NCBI RefSeq assembly: GCF_049651025.1
Contig: NZ_JBASBH010000078.1
Span: forward strand, 1-27,261
Direction: 5' to 3'
Origin: Parvibaculum sp049651025
Lineage (GTDB): Bacteria; Pseudomonadota; Alphaproteobacteria; Parvibaculales; Parvibaculaceae
DNA: 27,261 nucleotides
A model generated the notes under the pieces. It was not told where the DNA came from, ran no database searches, and saw only the letters and a list, made by a program, of their open reading frames with translations. Shown in pieces: positions 8,301 to 13,729 of this stretch. Both the position numbers and the translations under genes were made by a program. Numbering within the stretch: the first letter of the stretch is position 1; the number at the start of each line of letters is the position of its first letter.

Positions 8301-8488
8301 ATACTGCGAGGTTCCTCGGCAGTGCCGATGTGACGACGAGCGGGGGAGCTGCTTGCGCCGGTTCGTGCACCGCGTCCATTGCCGCGCAGGGATATGGCGT
8401 CGGCGCGCCGCTGATGGGCGTGACTTATGCCTTCGGCCTTGGAGCGGCGAGCGTGTCGGGCATCGGCGTTTTCACCAAGACACCCTGA
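5396..8488 (+). CDS. Secreted FecR-domain protein with three TbpB-like barrel repeats
   Basis: The protein has 1030 residues. Signal peptide 1-29 (basic MTHKNFRRFFNR, hydrophobic core, AAAHA); FecR-like domain about 33-165 (LPAGAEIVVTGALLQMQLAD, then ASFRISEDG); a Pro/Ala/Gly segment; a Gly-Gly-Asp-Asn linker (about 222-250); then three related domains at about 259-511, 521-784 and 789-1030. Each repeat has GRWNGGT or a variant, HYAIG or a variant, GTATYxLAGxTxPTFxDG, PGTxTGxxAV, MPGDxxY, and near its end a Cys pair in a GGRAC-type context. There is no lipobox, so it is not a lipoprotein. ATG 5396 is chosen over an in-frame GTG at 5384 because GAGGTGGG (5381-5388) is a well-spaced ribosome-binding site for the ATG. 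Together with the Slam-like gene just upstream it looks like a translocator/cargo pair. Ligand unknown. Confidence 0.8.
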   Translation: MTHKNFRRFFNRLLLTSSLVLVLPAAAHAVPVLFGASNVTVNGEAFTGSDLPAGAEIVVTGALLQMQLADGSTVTVQEGASFRISEDGAGVSIELISGSMRVDSKGMAISVSRNGVTIASSEGAYTAFASGEGGLDGRVNSGTATIASGGDTRTFSAGQGYVASAGGISGTFTPPAAETPQFAAGDSGTDIAYSPANVRGDGSSVPPFLVATLEEIGAIDQGGNGGDNGGDNGGDNGGDNGGDNGGNNGHVDTTPGVASGSVSAALGTAPHAIAYATEDVGLDVRSNVTAEFNGSGELNKYSWGSDEKPERGTNLTAELAGDELVTVGRWNGGTTAGAYYSAPAFVYGGREGFHYAIGRVTETPIVSGTATYSLSAATKPTFGDGAIDAGTLTGDIAVSFGLVTRIGFDLAIDMPGDHVYVLRTNGGIADVASSEVQLAKTGWDSLGGVFYGQIAVADGGRACQIAGACTAAFRGFFAGENAEGIGLSYQVGDSGGPSANAIYGAAYFKGDGVTGGGTPSTGVSSGAITAELGSGPYLVTINGGASVAGTITLDDDGALDTLLTIYAGGDTGGRGTAAVADLWGNEDVTIGRFNGGTMTGYLVNYTQGMDGALFPDLQSLHYAIGVPLTNIPLYGKATYTLAGYTAPTFFDGGSEPGTFSGTMAVGFGVASPKVGFDFEIGMPGDKIYTATTPGGIEDLSLSPFSVITTASPGFAVGQIARSGTMTIDAGGRACPALDSCYFSLNGVLAGDGAGSAAITYKIWQSGADYTPYNISGAAAFTTTGVTPPAISPGPLASPYADGNYNGMYIGSNTSENTFAGQALGFAANGALLKYANANIGTAGMADLGQNDDAMWGRWAGGTTGGTATLAGKNLEGDRGLHFLITGLAPTAANPTGTATYQLAGATSPTFSDGRSAPGTMTGELAVAWNNYSSKLGLELEVVMPGDATYSIATTGGTANVATSQIALNNTARFLGSADVTTSGGAACAGSCTASIAAQGYGVGAPLMGVTYAFGLGAASVSGIGVFTKTP
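6059..6144 (+). repeat. Gly-Gly-Asp-Asn linker repeat inside the FecR-domain protein
   Basis: A run of 12-bp units encodes consecutive GGDN tetrapeptides (five in a row, flanked by GGN variants). Synonymous positions differ between units (GAC/GAT, AAC/AAT, GGC/GGT/GGA/GGG), so the peptide repeat is being kept while the DNA has diverged. It separates the FecR-like domain from the triple barrel-like repeats and is probably a flexible linker. Confidence 0.85.
6169..8485 (+). repeat. Triplicated ~250-residue domain in the FecR-domain protein
   Basis: Three tandem copies are at about 6169-6930, 6958-7749 and 7763-8485. Shared landmarks in the same order are [RW]xNGGT or WAGGT, [FL]HYAIG or LHFLIT, GTATYSL / KATYTLAG / GTATYQLAG, PTF(G/F/S)DG, GT(L/F/M)(T/S)G, MPGD, TxGG, and a C-terminal Cys pair. 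Copies are well diverged at the protein level, so the duplication is old and not a recent DNA repeat. Confidence 0.85.
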
Positions 8489-8509
8489 AAATCGGCAGCG
8501 GCAAACAAC

Positions 8510-8541
8510 AGGGCCGGGGGAGAAATCCTCCGGCCCTTTTT
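8510..8541 (+). terminator. Rho-independent terminator after the FecR-domain gene
   Basis: The stem AGGGCCGG (8510-8517) pairs with CCGGCCCT (8530-8537). It extends inwards by four more pairs (one G-T) to a GAAA tetraloop at 8522-8525 and is followed by a T-run. It lies 21 nt past the stop codon and ends the Slam-like/FecR operon. Confidence 0.93.
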
Positions 8542-8802
8542 GTCGTCGGGATTACGGGCAATCGAATTGAACCCGCGGGCAAATTAGACCGGCTGTCGCG
8601 TGCAAAATGGAATAGGATCGACATACAGCAAAATGGCGCCAGCGCGATAAAGCATTCTTTCGCGAATGCATTGCGATAGCACGGGGCGGACGGGCCCGGA
8701 CCCTGCGTCAAATTCGACCGGGTGGCCTCTTAGAGACGAATTGCCGCGCTGTGATCCATTTCCAAATGGAACGGCAAATCACATTGTTGAAGTGTCGAAA
8801 TA

Positions 8803-8819
8803 TTGAACAGCCAGTTCAA
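8803..8819. promoter_or_regulatory. Candidate operator: TTGAAC-N5-GTTCAA dyad
   Basis: A perfect 6-5-6 inverted repeat lies about 54 bp before the monooxygenase start, with a further TTGAAG half-site upstream. Its position and symmetry fit a dimeric repressor or activator site. No regulator gene lies next to it, so the partner is unknown. Confidence 0.4.
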
Positions 8820-8872
8820 GGTTCGATGCACAGGGCGCGAATGACGCCAACCAAAAAAGAAAAAGGTTATCC

Positions 8873-10387
8873 ATGACAGGGACAGACACACTCACGAAAC
8901 CGGCTCCACAAAAGAGCGCTTCCCAGAAGGCGGAGCACTTCGATGTTGTGATTGCAGGCGCGGGCATTTCCGGGATCGGTGCCGCCTATCATCTTGCCAA
9001 GCAGTTGCCCGGCACCAGCTTCGTCGTTCTTGAAGGGCTGGAGAGCTTTGGCGGCACATGGCACATGCATCGCTATCCCGGCATTCGTTCCGACAGCGAT
9101 CTCTACACTTTCGGTTATCGCTTCAAACCGTGGACGGGCACGCCGATCGCGGGCGCCAAGGAAATTCTCACCTATATGGGCGAGGTGATCGAAGAGAGCG
9201 ATCTCGGCGCGCATATCCGCTATCGCCACAAGATCAAATCGGCGCGCTGGTCGAGCGAAGAAAATCTCTGGTCGCTCGAAGCGGTCCGCACGGATACGGG
9301 CGAGACCGTTCGCATCACCGCGAACTTCCTCTGGATGTGCCAGGGCTATTACCGCCATTCGGAAGGCTACACGCCTGAGTGGGAGGGAATGGATAGCTTC
9401 AAGGGGCAGATCATCCATCCGCAGACCTGGCCGGAAGACCTGCAGTACAAAGACAAGAAGGTCATCGTCATCGGCTCCGGCGCCACAGCGGCGACGCTTG
9501 TTCCGGCGATTGCGGGTGACTGCGCTCATGTCACGCTGCTGCAGCGTTCGCCGACCTATTTCATTCCGGGCCGCAACGCCAACGAACTTGCCGATCAGTT
9601 GCGCGCTCTGGAGATTGACGAGACGTGGATTCACGAAATCACGCGTCGCAAGATTCTGCAGGATCAGGCCGAGTTCGCGCGCCGCTCCTTTGAGGAGCCG
9701 GAGGCGGTGAAACAGGAATTGCTGGCGGCCGTTGGCATGTTCCTGCCGCCGGAAGAGGTCGAAAAGAACTTCACACCGCGCTACCGGCCCTGGCAGCAGC
9801 GTGTCGCCTTCGTGCCCGATGGCGATATCTTCAAGGGCATTGCATCGGGCAAGGCGTCTGTCGTCACCGATGAAATCGAACGCTTCACCGAGAAGGGCAT
9901 TCTCCTGAAGTCGGGCGAGGTTCTTGAAGCCGACATCATCATCACCGCGACAGGCTTCAACCTCAGCGTTCTCGGCGACATCGACTTTGCCGTTGACGGC
10001 AAGCCGCTGGATTTCTCCCAGACGGTCACCTATCGCGGCATGATGTTTACCGGCGTGCCCAACATGGCATGGGTCTTCGGCTATTTCCGCGCAAGCTGGA
10101 CATTGCGCGCCGATCTGATCGGCGACTTCGTGTGCAGGCTTCTCGATCACATGAAGAAGAAGGGCGCGAAGAAAGTCACCGTCGCGCTGCGGCCTGAAGA
10201 CAAGGACATGCCCCTGCTGCCATGGATCGATCCGGAGAATTTCAATCCGGGCTATCTGATGCGCGGCATGCATCTGCTGCCCAAGCGTGGCGACAAGCCC
10301 GAGTGGCAGCACACGCAGGACTATTGGCTCGAGAAAGACGAACTGCCCAATATCGATCTTGACGACAAGGCCTTCGTCTACGAATAA
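8873..10387 (+). CDS. Flavin-containing Baeyer-Villiger monooxygenase (EthA-like)
   Basis: This 504-residue enzyme should use FAD and NADPH with O2 to insert oxygen next to a ketone, giving an ester or lactone, or to oxidise S/N atoms. Visible motifs: FAD-binding GAGISG at 29-34; FGGTWHMHRYPGIRSDS soon after; the Baeyer-Villiger fingerprint FxGxxxHxxxWP at 176-187 (FKGQIIHPQTWP); NADPH-binding GSGATA at 201-206; and the ATGFN motif in the C-terminal half. The length and the HPQxWP form of the fingerprint point to the EthA/MymA-type group of about 490-500 residues rather than cyclohexanone monooxygenases. It is a single-gene unit: a terminator follows at 10410, and the next gene is convergent. 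The natural substrate is not evident; an aliphatic or aryl ketone is a guess. Confidence 0.9.
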   Translation: MTGTDTLTKPAPQKSASQKAEHFDVVIAGAGISGIGAAYHLAKQLPGTSFVVLEGLESFGGTWHMHRYPGIRSDSDLYTFGYRFKPWTGTPIAGAKEILTYMGEVIEESDLGAHIRYRHKIKSARWSSEENLWSLEAVRTDTGETVRITANFLWMCQGYYRHSEGYTPEWEGMDSFKGQIIHPQTWPEDLQYKDKKVIVIGSGATAATLVPAIAGDCAHVTLLQRSPTYFIPGRNANELADQLRALEIDETWIHEITRRKILQDQAEFARRSFEEPEAVKQELLAAVGMFLPPEEVEKNFTPRYRPWQQRVAFVPDGDIFKGIASGKASVVTDEIERFTEKGILLKSGEVLEADIIITATGFNLSVLGDIDFAVDGKPLDFSQTVTYRGMMFTGVPNMAWVFGYFRASWTLRADLIGDFVCRLLDHMKKKGAKKVTVALRPEDKDMPLLPWIDPENFNPGYLMRGMHLLPKRGDKPEWQHTQDYWLEKDELPNIDLDDKAFVYE

Positions 10388-10409
10388 GCCGCAAGGCGCG
10401 CCTTTGATG

Positions 10410-10461
10410 ATCCGGCTCCCATCGGTCTTGCAATGCAGGCCGATGGGGCCGGATTTTTCTT
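10410..10461 (+). terminator. Rho-independent terminator after the monooxygenase gene
   Basis: A long interrupted stem pairs ATCCGG (10410-10415) with CCGGAT (10449-10454), then CCCATCGG (10418-10425) with CCGATGGG (10440-10447), around a 14-nt loop. A T-rich tail follows. The CCCATCGG/CCGATGGG core is identical to the core of the tRNA terminator at 151-182. Confidence 0.85.
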
Positions 10462-10521
10462 TTGGAGTTTGCGGATTTCATATCGTCCGTGGACGATGTT
10501 TTCTCGGTAGGCGACACCTGC

Positions 10522-11220
10522 TCAGCGACCGGCGGCCGCGAAGACGCTTTTTGCCTCAAAATCGACATTGGTCGCGACGGGCGTCTGCGGCGCCATCCAC
10601 CAGCCCTTTTCATTGAGCGAATAAATCGGCACGTAGTGACTTGCCAGCGCCATCGGCACGACCTGTGCGACCTGGTTGTCGAGCAGAACGGTCGGCGCAT
10701 CTTTCTTGTGCACGGCCAGCACGGCGTGGAAGATGCCGAGGTTGATGTCGTTGACGACGAGGATGCGCATTTCATCGACCTGAAAACCAAGCTGGATCAG
10801 GCTGAAATATTTGATGATGGCGTAGTCTTCGCAGTCGCCGCCGCGAGCGAGAAATTCGGCGGGCGTTTCCCAATAGTCGGGCAGGCCCCAGCTTGCCCAG
10901 TCTTCAACATAGGGATGGGCATTCGCCCATGTGTTGACGGTCTCGAGCTGCTTGTCGCGCGGCAGCTTCGCGGTTTCCTTCAGGAAGGCCTTCCACTGCG
11001 AGAGCTTGCAGTCCGTGCCGGTCGGGCAGAGTGCGGTTGCATCGACCTTCGACGCAGGTGCGATCTGCGTGCTCGTCTGCGTCATGACGCGCTGCCAGCC
11101 GGGGAAAATGGAGAAGTCGGACGATCCGGGTCCCTCTGAAAACAGCTCCGCCGCGCGCAGGCCGGTCGTCAGACCGGCAAACGCGATGGTCGCTGCGAGA
11201 AGGGCGCGTGCGAGCCGCAT
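10522..11220 (-). CDS. Periplasmic transglutaminase-like cysteine protease (BTLCP / C93, LapG-like)
   Basis: The 232-residue protein has a signal peptide (1-24, cleavage near LRAA) and one C93-type domain. The catalytic triad is readable as C130 (in GGDCEDYAIIKY), H165 (FHAVLAV) and D181 (LLDNQ), with the family spacing and the usual preceding WETPAEFLARGG. The best-studied member, LapG, is a calcium-dependent periplasmic protease that cuts large adhesins near a di-alanine site and so releases biofilms. Many alphaproteobacterial homologues have no known substrate. It is divergently transcribed from a membrane sensor gene, and a large exoprotein operon follows that gene. The ATG at 11220 lacks a close ribosome-binding site: the strong AGGAGA nearby serves a short overlapping reading frame instead (see 11169-11237). 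Family assignment is firm; the adhesin-release role is inference. Confidence 0.88.
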   Translation of the reverse strand: MRLARALLAATIAFAGLTTGLRAAELFSEGPGSSDFSIFPGWQRVMTQTSTQIAPASKVDATALCPTGTDCKLSQWKAFLKETAKLPRDKQLETVNTWANAHPYVEDWASWGLPDYWETPAEFLARGGDCEDYAIIKYFSLIQLGFQVDEMRILVVNDINLGIFHAVLAVHKKDAPTVLLDNQVAQVVPMALASHYVPIYSLNEKGWWMAPQTPVATNVDFEAKSVFAAAGR

Positions 11221-11237
11221 GAGGCATTCATGTCCAT
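11169..11237 (-). CDS. Possible 22-codon leader ORF overlapping the start of the LapG-like gene
   Basis: An ATG at 11237 is preceded at ideal distance by AGGAGATAAA and opens a 22-codon frame ending in TGA at 11169-11171. It overlaps the protease start codon (11220) out of frame. The protease ATG itself has no good ribosome-binding site, so ribosomes loading here could couple or limit its translation. The peptide has no recognisable domain, and it could equally be a chance reading frame. Confidence 0.3.
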   Translation of the reverse strand: MDMNASCGSHAPFSQRPSRLPV

Positions 11238-11362
11238 TTTATCTCCTGTGATATTGGGCCGGCTGGTATTAAGGCTGGGTTGAGGGGATTGTTCCGATTC
11301 TAACGATTCGGCGCGTGGCGGCGTTTGACGACGTCCGGCTCCGGCGCGGAAAGGGCGAGAAC

Positions 11363-13396
11363 GTGGGGATTCTTGGTACTCTTGGCGGCAGACGCATTGC
11401 GCCTTTATGGGTCGCGGTCGCGATTGTCGCGGTCACGCTGCTCGCGGTCTGGGGGGTGTTCAGGCTCGTCGGGGATCAGCGGGATTTCGAGCTTCTGCGC
11501 TGGGGCGACCGTCTGGCCTCGGCGGCAGCAGGTGCCGACCGCGTCGCGGGCAAGTTCACGGCGGACGGTCTTGGCGTCCTGCGCAGCGCAGCGGCCAATC
11601 CCACGGTCCAGATCTATCTCTCCGAGCTTGCCGTCACGCATTTCGATCCTGCCGCCGTGGAGCAGGGGGAAGCCAAGCGCAGTTTCGTCGGCAGCTATGT
11701 GGCATCGCTCGGGCAGCGCGGGCTGTTCCGGCCCGCTGGTGCTGCGTCAACGGATGGAAATCTCTCCGCAGGCGTTGCTCTCTTCGGGGCTGACGGCGCC
11801 CTGATCGCCTCGACGCAGGGCTTTGCGCCGTCCAGGGAGAGCGTCGCCGCCTTGTGGTCGGTCGCGGCAAGCCAGGGCCGCGCCATTGGCAGCGCCGTGG
11901 TTGACGGGAAGGCGGTTGCAACCTTTGTCGTCCCGATCATGCCCCTTCAGGCGATCACGCCAAATGCGCCGCCGGTCGGGTTTCTCGTTGGCAGCAGCAT
12001 TCTCGGCAATGAGTTCTGGGCGGCATTCGAGGCCACGGGCGCCGCCGACATGCAGACCGTCTTGCTCGATCGACATGGCGATGAGGTCAGCAGGCTCGGT
12101 CCGCCGATGGACAAGGGCAAGGGCGTCGGTTCACTTGCGGTGAATGCGCGTGAAAATGCGGGGCTGCTTCAGGCCGCCGCCGCGCCCGATGCCTTGCTTC
12201 TTGCAGCCGGGCCTGATGGCGCCAACGCCTTGCTTTACGGCAAGGCGGTCGCCGGAACGCCCTGGGTCATCGTCACCCATATCCCCGAATCCGTTGCGCT
12301 GAGCGGCGTCAATGAGCGGCTGCAGAGCCTGTTGGTCAGCCTGTTGTTCGGGTTGCTCGCCCTGATCGCCGCCGTTTTTGCGCTGTGGAGGCATGGCGCG
12401 GCCACACATGCCGCCGAGGCGGCAAGCGTTGCGGAGGCTCATTCGGCGGCCCTTGCCCGGCGCGAGCGCATGCTGCAGACGGTTGCAGACACGCATCCGG
12501 GCAGCCTCGTCCTGCTCGATCCCGACAATCGGATCATTTTTGCCAATGCGCGCTTTGCTGGCGATGCGGGCAGCGATCCCGCCTCGCTTGTGGGCCGGGC
12601 GCTGAGCGACACCTTGCCCGCGCATATCGCGCGAATTGCGGCTGAAACGCTCGGGCGCTGCCAGGCAGAGGGTCGGGCGGTGAGCGGCGGCGAGATCGAG
12701 GATGCGGATGGACGCTCCCTGTCGCTGACGGCTGTGCCGCTTCGTGGCGTTGACGAAGACCGCAAGGGCGCGTTGCTGAGCCTCGACGATATATCGGAAG
12801 CCGTTAAGCGGCGGCAGGACAAGGTTCATTTCTACTGGACACTGACGAACCTGCTTCTTGAAGCCATCGACCAGCGCGATCCGGGCGCGGCGGCCCATTC
12901 GCGCCGTGTCTCCGCGCTTGCAGCCGAACTGTCGGCCGCTTTGGGCGCCGATCGCGAGGAAGTGGAGACGACGAAACTGGCGGGCGCGCTGCTCAATGTG
13001 GGCAAGCTCTTCGTTCCCGCGGAATTGCTTACCAAGACCGGTCCGCTTACAGATGGCGAGAAGCGGCAGATTGCATCGGGCGGCGAGCGATGGCTTGGCC
13101 TGCTCTCGCAGATATCCACAGACCTGCCGATAGGTTCCGTGCTGAGCGATGCGCGCAGGCTGATGAACGGCGCGGGTCTTGCCGAAGACGCACCCGCGCG
13201 ACGGGAAGCACGCGTTATCGTTGTGGCTAACGGGTTTGTTGCAATCGTGAGTCCACGGACCTATCGCGCGCGCAAGACGCCGCATGAGGCCGTGGAAGAG
13301 CTTGTGCAATCAGGTAAAAACGGAACCGACGTCGTTGCGGCGTTGCGCGGGCTCGATCTTGGCGGGTGGAACGATCAGCCTCTCGATGGCCATTAA
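11363..13396 (+). CDS. Two-TM sensor with PAS and degenerate HD-GYP domain
   Basis: With the start at GTG 11363 the protein has 677 residues: TM1 (15-34), a periplasmic sensor of about 280 residues, TM2 (about 320-343), a short helical stretch, a PAS domain (about 366-482) and an HD-GYP-like domain (about 496-672). In the last domain the first helix is recognisable (AIDQRDPGAAAHSRRVSALA, H512), but the metal-binding HD doublet expected in LLHDIGK reads L544-N545 (ALLNVGK), and the later HHExxDGxGYP segment is eroded to MNGAGLAED. It is therefore unlikely to hydrolyse c-di-GMP and may be a receptor or purely structural. GTG 11363 is preceded by GGAAAGGG; an earlier in-frame GTG at 11315 lacks such a site. 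It is divergent from the LapG-like protease gene. Confidence 0.8.
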   Translation: MGILGTLGGRRIAPLWVAVAIVAVTLLAVWGVFRLVGDQRDFELLRWGDRLASAAAGADRVAGKFTADGLGVLRSAAANPTVQIYLSELAVTHFDPAAVEQGEAKRSFVGSYVASLGQRGLFRPAGAASTDGNLSAGVALFGADGALIASTQGFAPSRESVAALWSVAASQGRAIGSAVVDGKAVATFVVPIMPLQAITPNAPPVGFLVGSSILGNEFWAAFEATGAADMQTVLLDRHGDEVSRLGPPMDKGKGVGSLAVNARENAGLLQAAAAPDALLLAAGPDGANALLYGKAVAGTPWVIVTHIPESVALSGVNERLQSLLVSLLFGLLALIAAVFALWRHGAATHAAEAASVAEAHSAALARRERMLQTVADTHPGSLVLLDPDNRIIFANARFAGDAGSDPASLVGRALSDTLPAHIARIAAETLGRCQAEGRAVSGGEIEDADGRSLSLTAVPLRGVDEDRKGALLSLDDISEAVKRRQDKVHFYWTLTNLLLEAIDQRDPGAAAHSRRVSALAAELSAALGADREEVETTKLAGALLNVGKLFVPAELLTKTGPLTDGEKRQIASGGERWLGLLSQISTDLPIGSVLSDARRLMNGAGLAEDAPARREARVIVVANGFVAIVSPRTYRARKTPHEAVEELVQSGKNGTDVVAALRGLDLGGWNDQPLDGH

Positions 13397-13729
13397 CCAC
13401 TGCGCGCCAAAATTTTTTACGTGACTTAAATAATACACCGACGCAATGCGCGACGGCGTTTCGTTCCGCCCCTAAGCGCCAGATTCCAAAGGTGGAATCA
13501 CTATTGTCCTTGTGCGGTGTATATCGGCGGACCCCCTCGTCGAATTGCGGCCTTGTGCCGCTATCTGCCGCACTCGGACAAAAAATGGCTTTTTTGAGTC
13601 GCCGTATCCGGATCGCTGATGTAGGGTAATCGTTAAATATTTATTAATCTTTTACTGAAGCGAAGATCTGACTGATTGCGCTTGTCGTGGCGCTTTTGGA
13701 AGTTGCGGCGACAAATCTGGGGGGAACTA
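13397..13729. other. 333-bp regulatory region upstream of the two-partner secretion operon
   Basis: No gene is supported. The region is visibly richer in A+T than its neighbours, especially 13570-13665. It has a 7-bp dyad GATTCCA/TGGAATC (13482-13499) and a hairpin CAAAAAA-TGGC-TTTTTTG at about 13578-13595. A GGGGGGA ribosome-binding site at 13718-13725 precedes the ATG at 13730. I cannot place a convincing -35/-10 pair. Confidence 0.6.
13482..13499. promoter_or_regulatory. Candidate operator: GATTCCA-AAGG-TGGAATC dyad
   Basis: A perfect 7-bp inverted repeat with a 4-bp spacer lies about 230 bp before the secretion operon. There is no T-tract, so it is not an obvious terminator of the upstream sensor gene. 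Protein binding is inferred from symmetry alone. Confidence 0.35.

Larger units (their letters stand above)
8489..8872. other. 384-bp intergenic region before the monooxygenase gene
   Basis: No coding sequence is supported. It holds the terminator of the upstream operon (8510-8541), a perfect TTGAAC dyad (8803-8819) and a second dyad, CCATTT-CC-AAATGG, near 8757-8770. An A-rich stretch with AAAGG immediately before the ATG at 8873 supplies the ribosome-binding site of the next gene. The dyads suggest a regulated promoter for the monooxygenase. Confidence 0.6.

Noticed and set aside
8867..10312. Long antisense open frame (481 codons, minus strand) across the monooxygenase gene
   Set aside because: It is a shadow of a GC-rich gene: no recognisable domain, and the plus strand encodes a clear enzyme with all its motifs.
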